A stretch of 64,000 nucleotides of DNA from Pseudofabraea citricarpa (Eukaryota; Ascomycota; Leotiomycetes; Helotiales; Dermateaceae): the NCBI GenBank assembly GCA_029641185.1, contig JAPWGK010000016.1, positions 620,001 through 684,000 of the forward strand. Reading direction: 5' to 3'. The translations under genes and the position numbers were made by a program. Numbering within the stretch: position 1 is the stretch's first letter; each line of letters opens with the position of its first letter. Shown in pieces: positions 1-12,966 of the stretch. The notes beneath the pieces were generated by a model. It ran no database searches and was not told the origin of the DNA. It saw nothing but the letters and a program-made list of their open reading frames with translations.

Positions 1-470
1 ACCACCAGGTTCTCCCTAGTCCAACATTTTCAACGGAACGTCTCGCCATAGTCGATAACAGGGACGCTACTTCGTTGCTAAGACCTAGCAAAGATACTCA
101 ATCAACAGAAGGTTCGTGAGAATACCCCAGCGTCACGATTCCATTCCACTTTACAATCTTCCGTTCCTACCAAACGCTCGTTGAACTTCTTTTTAACAAC
201 CCAGTTGCACAATCGTCTTCCCGAGAGGTTTGTGTCTTGACAATACCACCTCTTCACTACTCTTTCTCCGCCACTCTTTCTCCGCCACTTTTGGCGGATA
301 ATACCCAAACACAGTTTCGAGATCTCTTAAGTTGCCGAGACATTACCACAAGATCCGTAAGTTAAACGAGCGTTTTACAAGAGAGATCTAAAACGCATTG
401 AGAGCTTAGCTAATATGTCTAACGATTCAGGTCGGTTTACCAAGTCGTCAGCAATGCAATAAGTGCCGCC
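1..470. other. Upstream region of the SNF2-like gene, no gene seen
   Basis: No convincing coding sequence lies here. Short open frames on the minus strand have no recognisable domain. The stretch presumably holds the promoter and 5' leader of the gene starting at 471. I see no clear TATA box. Confidence 0.5.
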
Positions 471-3400
471 ATGGAGGAAAATCATTCCACTGCAGCTGCT
501 CAGAATGCAGCATGCCAGCCTCCAGATAGTGAAACAGACCCTGGCCAGAGTATCTCAGCTCTATTGGCAGAATTTAGAAAGTATGGGTTTGATTTGAGCG
601 CAGAGTTCTTGAGAGACTGGTACATTAACAAGCACTTCCATCCATTCTTCAATGAGTTCCAGTACAGATACTTGAGGTATCAGAGAAAAGATAAGTGTCC
701 TCATGCAAGTAAGATCTTAGCAAACCTGGAGTTCAAAGAAGGAAATGGCAAGAGTCATTACACCGATCGTTACTCGAATCGGCTTGAGAATTGCAAGGGC
801 TGGGCCTCAATTGATTGGTATTCTTACATTGTGGCCAATGTAGAGCTGGTCAATAGCCTTTACAAAGGAGGAATCTTCTATGGGGTATGTTTAGAAGAAC
901 AGCTTCTTTGAATATCTGCTAACTTTGACTAGAAGACTGAATTCACACAAAAAAAGGACAGATGGATGCTTGTATACCAAGCCGTCAGAAAAGCCATACA
1001 CTCAACCGCTGTAGGCAAAGACTTAGTTTCGGCAGGCATCCAGGGTGATTTTCTGGTACTACCCAAAGAAACCATTTCGAGGGCTCTACAAGACAACAGA
1101 CCTGGTGTTACTTTGATTTGGGGCAACTATCAGCATCCCACGCATGGTGTCCCAAAGGATGGACCTCAGCTTCCACCGAATGGATTCGGCTTGGAAATCA
1201 AAGACGCCTACAACATACACACCCTTGCTGCTCTACGAAACGAAGCAAAGACTGTCTGGGGTTTACAGAACTTCAACCCGAAACTTACCATCGGTGAAAT
1301 GTATACGGTCCAGTCTACACCTGATTTGCACCAGCCAGTTAAGCTCAACTTGGGACAGGTGGAGTGGCAACAAAAACTCCGCCGCATGCTCCCAGGCAAT
1401 TCCAAGAGAGTTTACATCATCATAAACACTGTCAAGGAGATCGGTAAGCCAGAGTGGGCTTCTACAATCTCTAGCAATCTTGAGAGCGTGGAGTCGGTTC
1501 TTGACTTGCCAATTCCCGCACAAGGTCATGGTCTTGATACTGCAGAGAGTGAAGAAGAAATTGTCAAGACGTACGTTACAGAGAATCTGGAATTTGATGG
1601 CAAGTGGTCGTCTGATTATGAATTGATTCATGGCAAAGATGTCGAAAAGTTGAAGGGATCACCACGACCTTACTTGCGTGATATCAATTCGAGAGGTCAT
1701 CAATATCATCTGCTATTTGATCTTACCAAGACAAAATATGGCTACGCGATGGCGGACGCTACCCTCAAGGAACACTGCATTGCCCAATTCAATTCTGAAG
1801 ATGAAGCTAAGCTGGGACTCTTGTGGCAAGAAGAGTTGGAAAAATCTGGACTAACCGCAGACGAGATTGATGCTAAGGCCAGCTTTGTGGAAGAGGCTGC
1901 AACGATCGGAAACGTTCAGCTCGCTGCATCGCAAGAGAATGCTAGAGTGAAATTCAATCTGTACCAAAGTTGGATGGACAATGTTGAATGCCAAGAAGGG
2001 AGTTTAGAAGATTCGCTTGTAGTTCTTGGTATGGAGCGGACCTGGCTTCATCTCAGTGGAACTACAATCCACCTCACCCTATATCCACATCAGGTTGTCG
2101 GTGCAGCATGGTTGCTCATGATGTGGGACGAGCGAGATTTTGCCATCCTGGCAGACACCGTTAGTACTGGCAAGACTATAACTTTCTTGGCTGGTATTCA
2201 GGCAAGCCTCAACCATCGCGCCAAAAGCCGAAGCACCAAATCGTATCCTCTTAGGTTTGGTCGTCCAAAGCCAACGCTAGTCATTGTCCCCGAAAACTTG
2301 CTCAAGCAATGGGTCAGCACCATTCTAGAGTACTTTGAAGAGATGACAGTCTACATCTATTGCTCTGGATGGACTGGATCAATTGAGGATGAATCTCTCG
2401 TCGTTCTCCCAAAGAACGTCATTCTAACACAAGATCACCCATTGTTCGATGGCCAGACGGAACGCAATGCATCTTCCATAATCCTGACTACGCCAAAGTA
2501 CTTCTCCCACCGCCATGGCCCAAGTGCTCAAGCCAAATGGCGTGCGCGGGAAAATACTGCCTTCAATCAAAAGAAGGATACTCATTTAGATGATGAAATT
2601 ATTCCCTTCCAGCAAAAGAGAGTTGCTCATTTGATTAATGAAAGTCGCAATGCTAGGTCGTTTGATCTTCCAGCATATGAAGACCTTGATGAAGATTGGC
2701 CAGGCAACCTGAACGGATGTGTAGGTCATTTATGTCTTGACGAAGCCCAATTTGCTAGGGGTGGCACCACTACCATGATTGGAAAGGCCATTCAATGGCT
2801 CGAACCAAACGATATGACTGCAATCACAGCAAGTCCCATCGTCAGAGATGTCAATGACCTCTTTGGTCTTAAGCAAATCGCAGAGCTATCAGGTGACGAA
2901 AGCCCATGGAATAGCGAGACCTTGGAGTTCTACCAGGTTAATAGGTGGTTTAATCCATTCATAGTACCCGATTACCACCACGCTGTTGATCTCAGATATA
3001 CAGCTCACGCACTGAAGAGATTCGTTGTTCCTTTAGGCAATATGCTTGAAGCGCAAGGTCATAGAGTTAGAAAGTTCTATGAACCATGTCTCCTCAAGAG
3101 AACTTATGAATCACGAATCCCATCTGTAGATGTAATATCTATACGAGACTTTCTACCCATCATGGATAAGAAGGTGTACACAGTCAACTTCACCAAAGAT
3201 GAGCTTGCGGACCATATGATGTTCCACAATTTAGCTTTGGGAGCATTGTGTAAGCCTAAAGAAGGCAGTGACGGCGCAGGTAATGATGGAGCAGAATTTA
3301 TGATTGATGCATGTCAGCTTCGGGTGCTCATTCATCTGACAACAAGCACTAAGCTGTACTACTTGTCAAAGGAGAACTTTAATTCTCTTCCAAAGTACCG

Positions 3401-4105
3401 ACGAGACCCAGACTTCACTCTGTCCACACTGACCATTCTTATCTCCCTGAATCATCGAACCTTGAACCTACCTGGAGTAGGATTTGACTGTATCTTATTA
3501 TGGTGGACTGCCGGCTCTCCAAAACTGCGAATTATCAGTTGGATAGTCGCTGAGTTGGTTGTGAAGAAGAAGGAGAAGCTTCTTATCTTCACGAGCACAC
3601 CATGGCAACAATTCTTAATTTACCTAGTAAGTGATTTTTGCACCAGATAAACCATCAAGGCTTTACTAACTAGAGGAATTAGTTCTTGAAGGTGGTCCTT
3701 GGACGCAACGTCTGCACTTTTGACTCTGGCCTTAAACCCGAAGAGAGAGAAGCTCTTGCCCAATCATTCAGCACAGATCCAGATTGTCCAAAGGTGTTGG
3801 TTTGCTCATACTATGTACCTCTTCCCAGAATGAACTACCACCAAAATTGTCGAAACATTCTGCTGGAGAGCCCCCCACCCTCAGATTCTGTAGAATTACG
3901 AACGCTCAATACAGTCTACAAAGTAGGCCAGCGCCGCAATATCCGAGTGATGAAGTTAATTCTCAACAACTCTTGGAACTCATGGACCGAAGCTAATGCC
4001 GCATCAAATGGTGCACAAGCATTAGAGGCTATTCTCCCTGAGGATTTTCAAGCAGCCGAGGAAAAATTAGACGTTGCTTTGGATGTGGACGTTCATGATG
4101 AGTGA
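471..4105 (+). CDS. Divergent SNF2-type helicase-like ATPase (3 exons, 1176 aa)
   Basis: Proposed exons are 471-884, 933-3626 and 3683-4105. Introns of 48 and 56 nt start GTATGT and GTAAGT, end in AG, contain CTAAC branch sites and keep the frame, giving 1176 residues. The start ATG sits in a near-ideal context (GCCGCCATGG). SNF2 features can be read in order: a Walker A-like DTVSTGKT (residues 546-553), a motif Ia-like LVIVPENLLKQW, a Walker B-like DEAQ (741-744) where DEAH is usual, a motif III-like ITASPI (from 769), then a helicase-C segment with KLLIFTST (from 1020) and the terminal motif VYKVGQRR (1114-1121), equivalent to the RAHRIGQ arginine-finger motif. Motif V (GxGLN) is not recognisable. 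Family knowledge suggests DNA translocation or chromatin remodelling, but the divergent motifs leave ATPase activity uncertain. The N-terminal 400 residues are unrecognised. It lies 1.8 kb from the RIP island and is not itself AT-biased. Confidence 0.82.
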
Positions 4106-5904
4106 GAGAGAGAGACTTATGTAGTTAATTACTCCGAAGTGCAACTTTCCAAATTGCTAAGTACGATGTAAATTACTTCAATACAAATGTCCTCATAAAT
4201 TTGCTCTCCAAAATGTGATCATAACAGTTAAGTGCAGAAGAAGCAAGTAGAATAGGATTCCATTCAATTACGACTATTTCCTCTCCTCTTTCCCTTACAT
4301 GGTAGAACGATCAGGTTCTCATTCAATCTGGGTTTGGAGCACGAAAACAATCCTTTCTTCCGAGATGGTAGTACCAGAACCATGACGATCTCGACTTCTT
4401 CAAACACCAGTACACAGAAAAGCGCACTCCTTTCCCCTGCACTCATATTGTTCCTTATATATGGAGTTCCTGAGTTCTTTGGTACTAATACCAAGACCTA
4501 AAGCCTTAGGTGAGACCGATACAGTAAATTGGGTAATACATCTTGCTCGATAATTTATTGGTTTGTTATTGACTTTTGGTTCAAGCTCAACCGCAGCAAT
4601 GTGGCCCTAGATATCTGTGAAGAGGCAACCATGGTTGAAGTAATTCCAGATTCATAATATCATATAGAGTACAAGCTATTTCGTTGAGACCATCGATGAC
4701 ACAAGAACAGAACAAAGTGCGACCCCAGTACTTTTGAGTTGGCCTATACCTTGTGTTTTGCTAGGTAAAAACACACACCGCACGCTGCAGTTCAAGACAC
4801 ACTTCCACAATATATATGACAGTTTGTACGGGCGATTATGGTGGCAGTCTTCTTGAGAATGGCGGCGTGTCTTCGATCTGGTCTTATCATCTACAAAATG
4901 GTGACTGGGGCCATGTGACTGGCTGTTGATGGCTACGCTTTCTGAAAATTGCCCAGAAACATCAACTAATCAGACTCTTCATTCGCCAGGTTTAACCATA
5001 TAGCTCGCGCCCACATACCACATAGCAAAAGAGACTTGTGGAAAGGCTCAACATGCAGATGTTCCATCACAGCAATGATCTTGTGGAATTCCTTAATTTG
5101 TTCTCGAATCTTTTGGGCGTTCTCCTACTCTTAACCTGGGCTTCTTTACCCTTCATAGCTTGGGATTTATATTCCAGGCAAGTGATCAAGCACGTCGTCA
5201 TATTGTTTCTTTTGGTCACATTTCGAGACAATTACATCCTCAAGTCTTTTTTCAAGATTTGTACTTGGCCACTTTCTCTGTTCTACGGCTCTTCTTTTCA
5301 ATTCTCTGCATCTGCCAATATTCTGACGACTTATATTAGAAGTCCCTCTTTTCAAAGATTCCGATCAATACTTCGCGTTGAACGTGCTTCGATGGCTACA
5401 TACCTCCAATGATGGACCTTGCTTCGATAGCATTACAGCCACGGGGGCCTTTCGGAACTAGGCATCTTAATTACCTTTAGATACACGTGGCTATACCGAA
5501 AAATCTTACAAGAGGTCATGGATTCAAAACAAGAAGTCATTCGCAGCACTTTTCTAATATTTATCATCCCTCTCTAGTATGTTCCTGCACGGCTATGCTA
5601 CATTTGACAACATCAATTGAAGATTCTATCAAGATAATTAAGCAAACAGAGACTTCTCTTCCTGAAATGCCAAATTCTGTCTCTCAAGCGGCAGCCTTTG
5701 TAGTTTGGCCACTGGTATGCTGTGAGGACCTTCTATCTTAGAGCGTGGAATTGGGGGATTTAAAGGTGCTCCGTGGCTTGAAATCCCTTTATTGATTCGG
5801 TAAGTTGTTTCAGCATCATGCAAAAAATACCTCCACTAACCGTCTCATCTAGGTCCTTTGGGTTATTCGACTCGAGAATACTCCACAACTATAATTAGAG
5901 ATCA
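4106..5904. other. Gene-poor stretch between helicase-like gene and AT island
   Basis: No supported gene. The longest open frame (5038-5412, plus, 124 codons) would encode a hydrophobic, unrecognised peptide with poor codon logic. The opposite strand of the same stretch (5355-5167) gives a charged, Lys/Glu/Asp-rich peptide that looks more protein-like but has no recognised domain and could be a decayed remnant. Base composition is intermediate, without RIP saturation. Confidence 0.5.
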
Positions 5905-5910
5905 GCTTTG
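5905..5910. repeat. Left target-site duplication GCTTTG
   Basis: The six bases GCTTTG directly precede the left terminal inverted repeat. The same six bases directly follow the right one at 42300-42305. An exact direct repeat in register with both TIR ends is what a transposition event leaves. Confidence 0.72.
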
Positions 5911-5934
5911 TTAGACTTTGGCATAGGTACCTAT
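5911..5934 (+). repeat. Left terminal inverted repeat
   Basis: Reads TTAGACTTTGGCATAGG followed by TACCTAT. The reverse complement of 42276-42299 is the same except for T/C at position 9 and C/T at position 12 (22 of 24 identical). Both differences are transitions, as RIP would make. It includes the palindrome ATAGGTACCTAT. Confidence 0.78.
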
Positions 5935-6055
5935 AGGTCGGGTTTTATTATTTTAAAATAACCCGCGGGTACCTATAGGGTAGGTTATAATTTTTAGGAA
6001 AAACCTAACCTATAGGGCGGGTACCTATAGGTACCCGTAGTATTATACTAATTAG
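5935..6055. repeat. Left subterminal palindrome cluster
   Basis: Just inside the left TIR the motifs GGTACCTATAGG and CCTATAGG recur in both orientations, and the stretch around 5939-5965 can pair with itself (GGGTT ... AACCC around TTTTAAAA). The right end (42170-42275) carries a similar set, including GGTTTTCTTATTTTAAAA on the reverse strand. Subterminal arrays of this kind are common transposase-binding regions in DNA transposons. The binding role here is inference. Confidence 0.55.
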
Positions 6056-6192
6056 TATAATAATTACTTAAAGATATAACTTAGATATAAAGAAGAGAGT
6101 AGTTTATTTCTAGTATATTTTATTAATTTAACTAGGCTAAAGTATAATTATTACTCCTAAGTAACCTAATTTTCTCTATTATTAACTTATAA

Positions 6193-6340
6193 CTCCTCGT
6201 TCTTATCGTTCTTATTATTCTCTTTATTTTTCTCGTTCTTATTATTCTTATTATTCTTCTTATTCTTATCGTTCTTATCGTTTTTATCGTTCTTATTATT
6301 CTTATTATTCTTATTATTCTTCTCGTTTTTATTATTATTA
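6193..6340 (-). repeat. Fossil trinucleotide-phased coding tract (Asn/Asp/Glu-Lys repeat)
   Basis: On the plus strand this is a run of TTCTTATTR/TTCTTATCG units. Read on the minus strand it is an unbroken series of codons AAT/AAC, GAT/GAG and AAG/AAA, i.e. repeating Asn-Asn-Lys, Asn-Asp-Lys and Asn-Glu-Lys, ending in Glu-Glu. It stays open over about 50 codons where the surroundings are full of stops. Such A/G-rich codons contain no CA or TG, so they would survive RIP. Coding origin is an inference. Confidence 0.4.
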
Positions 6341-9300
6341 TAATAATTAGGATCTTAATTATTAGGGTTAGATAAATTATTATTATAATTAGAATAAGAT
6401 TCTTAATAACTTTACTTAGAGTAATAACTTAGAGATTAAACTAAAAATAAAGTTAGAGAATACGAGTTATTATTAGATAGATTATTATTTTAAGATAATA
6501 ACCTAGGAATAATACTTAGTTATTTAATTATTATAAGATTAATATAAAGATAACCTATAAAAAAGAAGGATTATAAGAGTATTTATCTAGTAAATATATT
6601 CTTAGTTTAATAAAAGGGTTAAACTAAATATAAGTAATATTATAATAAGTAAGTTATCTAGTAAATAATATAGCTTATTATTAAGTATTATTTTTGCTAG
6701 TAATAAAGGTATAACTAGGATTATAATAAGATTTAAATATATAACTAAAAAAAGATTAGCTAAGATTATTATAAGATTAATATTAACTTACGCCTTAATA
6801 TTACTTTTACTAAAACCGGAAAAGCTAGTTATATTCTTATAAAGTTAATATAATATCTTTATATCCTTTTATATAATTATAATATATTTAGCGTAAATTA
6901 TAAGAAGATTAATATCTAAGAATAAGTTAATAATTAATTATTATAAAGATTAGTAAATAAAAAAGCTTATTTTTAAATTTTATAATAAGTATAAATTTAG
7001 TAGCCTCTTATATTACCTTAAGTATAATATATTATATATAATAACTAAGGCGAATATCTTTTATAATTTCCCTAATAACTCTCTAAAATAAAAATTAAGA
7101 GAAAAGAAGCTTATATAATTTTTAATACTAATAGATATTACGAAAAGTAATAGCTATAATTATATTAGTAAAAATAATAATTAAAATAATAATTAATTTA
7201 TTTCTAGACTTTTAATAATAAAGCTTTTTAATCTTTAAGGTTATAAGAATTATTTTATTACCTAAAATAATCTTATAAGATACTTTAGTAGTTATACGTT
7301 TTTTATATATAATAACTTTTATAGCCTTTAATATCTTCGGTTTATAATATATTATAATATTAAGAAGGATTAATATAATAATTAATATATTATTAATTAG
7401 AAAGTAATATATTATAATAATATAAAAAGAGGTTTATAATTATTAAGAGATTATATAATTAAGATAATATTATTAGTAGTAATAATAAGAAAAATAAAGA
7501 AAAATACGCTAAAATTATAAATAATAATAATTATCTAATTAGCTTATATAAATTATACGTTTTACTTTTTACTTATAATAACCTTAATATTCGAATCTTA
7601 ACCTTATAATTATTATAGCTTTATATTACGATTTAGTAATTATACTTATTAGTATCTTACTTTAATACCTACTTTATACTAATTATTATATTAATTAATA
7701 TTAATAATAATATCTTTTAATCTTATATCTTAATAATATAACCTAAAGCGTAAGATATTAATAAAGCTTAGTAATAATCCTTATATAATAAAAGCTCGTA
7801 TACGAAATATTAATCTTATTAGTTATAAAGTAATAATTAATAAGATAAAAAAAGTAGATATAATTACTAAGATATATATTAGAAAAAAGCTTAAGTTAAC
7901 TTCTAGTTTTTAAGCTACTTTAGATATAAGAAAGAAGGCTCTTTTAGACTAATATAACTAGGATATCTAAAACGATCGGTAAGTTTATAATAATTATTAT
8001 AATAATTAATACTAATATAAATAAAGATTTATAAAAAAAAGTATATATTATTATTAATCTAAGATCTAGTTAGATTTATTTATAATAATATAAATATAAT
8101 TATTCTAAACTTAAGGGCTAGTAAAAATTAGGAGAATAATATTAATAATAATAATAAAAAGAATTATATTTATTAAGTAGATAAAGCGAATAATTTTATT
8201 ATACTAAAGAATAAAGGAAAATTAAATAAGAATATTTTATCTAAGAGAGATAACTTAGTAATTTTATTTCCTAACTCTAAAATTATATTATATTAATCTT
8301 TATACTAGTTATTCGCTTATTAAATAATTTACTTATAATAGCTTTATTAGGGTAAAATATATAAAAGCTTTTCCTAAAAATATAAGAGTTTATTATTACG
8401 AAGTTATCGTATTCTTAATCCGTCTAAGATTTAAGTTTTATATAAATCGGTTATATAGAAAAAATACCCTAGAACTAGTAAAATAATAGCCTATAAACAA
8501 AGATTCTTTATCTTTTATAATTAAACCTAAAAATACTTTAAGATTTATTAGTATCTAGATAAATACGTAACCCTCTTATAATAATCTTTATAATAATTAC
8601 TAATTTATTTAAGGTTAATATATATAACTTCTTAGTAGAAAGCTTTTTTATAAGTAATAAAAAAGCGATTATAATAAATCTTTTATCTTAGGTACCTAAA
8701 ATAATTAAGAATAATAAAGATCTAAACTAGCTATAATTACTAGGTTTTATTTCTATATAATCGGACGATTTAGTATAAGATATAATAATTCTAAAAGATA
8801 ATAAAGGATTTTAATAAGCTTTTATAATAATATAATATAAAGTTTCTTAGTTCTTAATTCTTTTATTCTTTAAATTAATCGAAAAAAAAATAAATTCTTT
8901 ATATCTTAGATTATTAGTTAAAAGATAATAAACTTTATAATAATAAAAAACCCTAATTTATAATAGATTATTATAAGGTTAATATAATAAGTAATATATT
9001 TTATATAATTATAAAAGTTATCTTTCTTTAAAATTAAATAAATACTAATAAATTTATAATTTTAGTAATAAATTTTCTTAATAGATATAATTATATAACT
9101 AGAAAGCTAGAAATTATCTTATTTTATTTTATAATTTATAAAGTAATTCTAAGTTAAAGTTAGTTAGTTATTTAAATAATCGTATTTTTTATTATTAAGA
9201 AATATTACTTAGTAATTATAATATTTCTAATACTTAATTTAAATTTATAAGAATAAATTTTTACTTAAACTTTAATTAAAGTTTTAAGTACGAGCTAGAA

Positions 9301-9508
9301 CGTTTTATTAATAGGTAATACGATTATTTCTTATATTTTTACTTATTTAGTTATAAACGAATTTTTATTTTTCGTATTTATTATTTTATAATCTTATAAT
9401 TATTTATTTTTATCTAAACTTTATTCTAAGTAAAAATAATAAGAGATAAAATATTTAAGTAGCTAATATTAGTTATAAGAACTTTAAGAAATTCTTTTAT
9501 TAGTTATT

Positions 9509-9600
9509 ATTATTACTTTTACCTTAAATTATTACTTTTACTTTAAATTATTACTTTTACCTTAAATTATTACTTTTACCTTAAATTATTACTTCTACTT
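9509..9600. repeat. 19-bp tandem minisatellite, about 4.8 copies
   Basis: Units start at 9509, 9528, 9547, 9566 and 9585 (last partial). Consensus ATTATTACTTTTACCTTAA, with single C/T changes between copies. The period is not a multiple of three, so it is unlikely to be a coding repeat. Confidence 0.8.
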
Positions 9601-11100
9601 ATTTAGAATTATATTATCGATTTACTAGACTTTAACTAAAATATCTTCTTTTACTTTTAAGTCTATTAATAACCTTTTAATCGAACTTACTTAGATTAGG
9701 AAAAAAGAAAGTTATTTTTATTTTAATAATAATTCTAAAGAAAGTTTTTTATTTTAGTAAAATAATATTAACTAGGTTTAAAATAATATACTTTAAAGTA
9801 ATAATATAAAATAAGATTCTTCTAAAAGAATCTTAAAATCCTAGATCTTATTTTCTAAAGTTATAAATTATTATTCTAGGTTACTTATAATTATTTATAA
9901 ACTTTATTTTATATAATTTATTTATTCGAGTCTAAGGAATACTAGTATTATTACTTTTCTAAATTATTTAAAGTCTTTAAAATATAAGAAGAAAACTAGC
10001 TTATTAAGATAACTTTTAATTAGGTATATTTTCTAAAACTAGGTATATTTTTTTCTAATTAATATAAGATTAATATAAAATCTAGATTTTCTTATTAACT
10101 TATTACTTACGTTAAAGATATCTATTATTATAGCTATTATATATAAGATATTATAAAAGTCTCTAGTAAAACTTATATTAAGTTTAAAGCTTCTGTTTTA
10201 TTATATAAAAAACCTTATATTTTATAAATTCTTTTTTATACTTAATAATAAGTTTAAGATATTATTAGCTAAAACTTTATATATTAATATTATAATACGT
10301 ATATATAAGATTAAATAACTTTTATTTTATAATCGGGTTCTAAAATCTAAAATATTAATTATATTAGACTATTAGTTAAGTTAAACTCGTATATCTTTTC
10401 TAGGTATTATAATTATATTTATTAACTCTAAATAAGTCCTTTAATATTCTCTTATTAGATTTAAATATCTAAGAGGTTTTTATTCTAGTAAAATACTTAT
10501 AAAAATTATTATAAAAGTTTTATAAAAGTTTAATATTAAAAATAATATTATTATTATAATAACTAATAATACTAGTAATAATATTATATTAATAAAAAAG
10601 TTAAATAATACTTTTAATCTTTTAATTTTACTAGGTATTATATTCTTATAAAAAATTACTAGAATTTCTTACTTAGCTTATATTATTTAACTTACTCTTA
10701 GCGATCTCCTTAGTATTATTCGTATTAAACTAATAAATAATAATATTATCTAATCTTAGAAGAAAGAAGATAATAATATCTTTTAAGAGCTAAATAAAAT
10801 AAATATTACTTATATTCTAATAATTTTAGCTAAAGTATATTATATTAAGCTAAGTTATATAATAATCTTATACTAATTAATATTAAATAAGATATTTTAT
10901 TATCTTTATTAATTTAAGCGGCTATTAAATTAAAGAATTTAATAAGATTTAAAAGAGAATTATCTAAGAAGATAATCTATTAATAACTAAATAGATTTTA
11001 TAACTAATTTAAGATATTTTTACTTAATAAAATTCTACTTATATTATACTTATTTAAGCTTTACGCTTCTAAGAAATAATTAACAAGTTTACTTATATTA

Positions 11101-11105
11101 ATTAG
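11101..11105. repeat. Left target duplication (ATTAG) of LTR element A
   Basis: ATTAG lies immediately before the left LTR of element A. The same ATTAG lies immediately after the far-right LTR (40714-40718). This 5-bp duplication brackets 29.6 kb and identifies the two LTRs as the ends of one original insertion. Confidence 0.7.
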
Positions 11106-11314
11106 TATTAAGAGGATTATATACTTTTTATTCGTATCTCTTAAGTTATATATATTTAATTAAGTCTTAGTACTTCGTACGAATAATATATTATATATAA
11201 GTTAACGTATTTATAGATAAATTAACTAATTAATTAACTAAGTATTAATATATATTTATAATTATATATATATTATTTATATATATATATAATTATAAGA
11301 TAATTATACTAATA
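11106..11314 (+). repeat. 5' LTR of retrotransposon A (209 bp)
   Basis: Begins TATTAAGAGG and ends ACTAATA, i.e. TG...CA ends converted by RIP to TA...TA. It shares two diagnostic variants (a TATATATATTT stretch after AAGT, and TATATAAGTTAA) with the LTR at 40505-40713. The other LTRs checked read ATAAGTATT, and TATATACGTTAA in the forward copies. It is the same length as its partner, 209 bp. Confidence 0.75.
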
Positions 11315-12919
11315 TTAATTAGTAGTTTAACTTAATTACTACGTAGTAACTTTACGTATAAAGTAAGATTATAAATTAGTAAAGTTTTTTTTTAGGACTT
11401 AATATATAAAGATTCTTAATAAAATTATTAAAAGTAAATCTTAGCTTATTTAATTAATCTAAAAGAATATTTTATAAGTTTAACTAATATAAAATAAGAG
11501 ATATTATCTCTAGATAAAATATTATAATTTCGACTAAAAAAGATTTTTTATAAAACTTATAAGTAATAATAAGTTTTATAATAAAGAGAAAATATTTTAT
11601 TAACTTTAAATAATAAAATAATAAAATCGATATAACTAATATAAATAAATATACTAATATACTTATTAATACGTATATTATAATAAATATTAATATATAA
11701 AAGAAATAAGAGATAAAAGATAATAAATTATAAGATAATTTTAAGAATATATTTTAAGAATAAATATTAGTAATATTTAGTATAATATTAAAAGTAATTA
11801 TATCTAAAATTTATACGTATTTACGTATATATAAAGTATTTACTAAATTTAAATCGAGATTTATATCTTATACTTAACTTTTAATAAATCTCCTAAATAA
11901 GAAGAAATCTTATATATAAATTAAAAATAAGATTAAAAAGTAAATAAAAGTATACGAAGAAAAGTTCGATTTAATATATAAGCTAAAAGATCTAATATAT
12001 TAGTTATTTTTACTAAGTATTTTATATAATATCTTTATAATAAGCCTAATAATAATATTAGAATAATATATTCGGCTATTAATTAAGAATATATATATCT
12101 TTCTAGGAGTAAACTAAGCTCGTATAATATAATAAGAAGAATATAATCCGGATTAATATTTTAACTCTCGTATATTTTAGCCTAATATTTACCTAAGGTT
12201 TACTAATATCTTAAATCTAAGTCTCTAGCCTAAAAGATAACCTCTTATAACTTCGTATTCTTAAGATAACCTTATACGAAGTTTTTTATAATAATAATAA
12301 TATATTTAAGAACCTAAAGTATTATTAGTTAGTAAGTTAATTATTAAGCTAATAAAAATCTATAATATATTAAATAAAAAGAAATATATAAGTAAATTAT
12401 ATAATATCCTTAATATAAAAATATAAGTATTTTTTAATTATTATAATAAAATAAAAATACTAGATTATAGCTATTATTTAGTATTCTTTATAATACTTTA
12501 AGATAAAGCGTTTAAATTTTATTATAATAAGATATTTAGCCGGAATTATAATTTTTATATAATAATATAAATAATAAAAGATTATTTTAAAACCGAAAAA
12601 AATAAGTAATTATATCTCTTAGAATAATATAAGATTATATTCTAGGGAATTATCTAATAATACCTAGATAAGTCGAGACTTAAATATCTTAAGATCTTAT
12701 TTAACGTACTTTATATAATATAATAAAGACTTTTAGTTTAATATTAAAATAAATATAACTTATAAGATTAAATATTAAATACGTATTATAATATCCTAGA
12801 ATATAATTTTATACTTTATAAGCCGGCTTTAATATTTAAAAGGTTTTACTTAGAATTAAGATTTATTATTATTATTATTATATAATATAACTAATTATTA
12901 TTATATATCTAAGAGATAT

Positions 12920-12966
<47 letters not shown>

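Larger units (their letters stand above)
5935..11100. pseudogene. Left interior arm of the TIR element, coding capacity destroyed
   Basis: About 5.2 kb of AT-rich sequence with stop codons in all frames. It is single-copy within the window, unlike the LTR family to its right. It probably held most of the element's genes, judging by its share of the restored length. Two visible internal structures are an Asn/Asp-Lys-like codon-repeat tract (6193-6340) and a 19-bp minisatellite (9509-9600). No transposase motif can be recognised. Confidence 0.5.
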
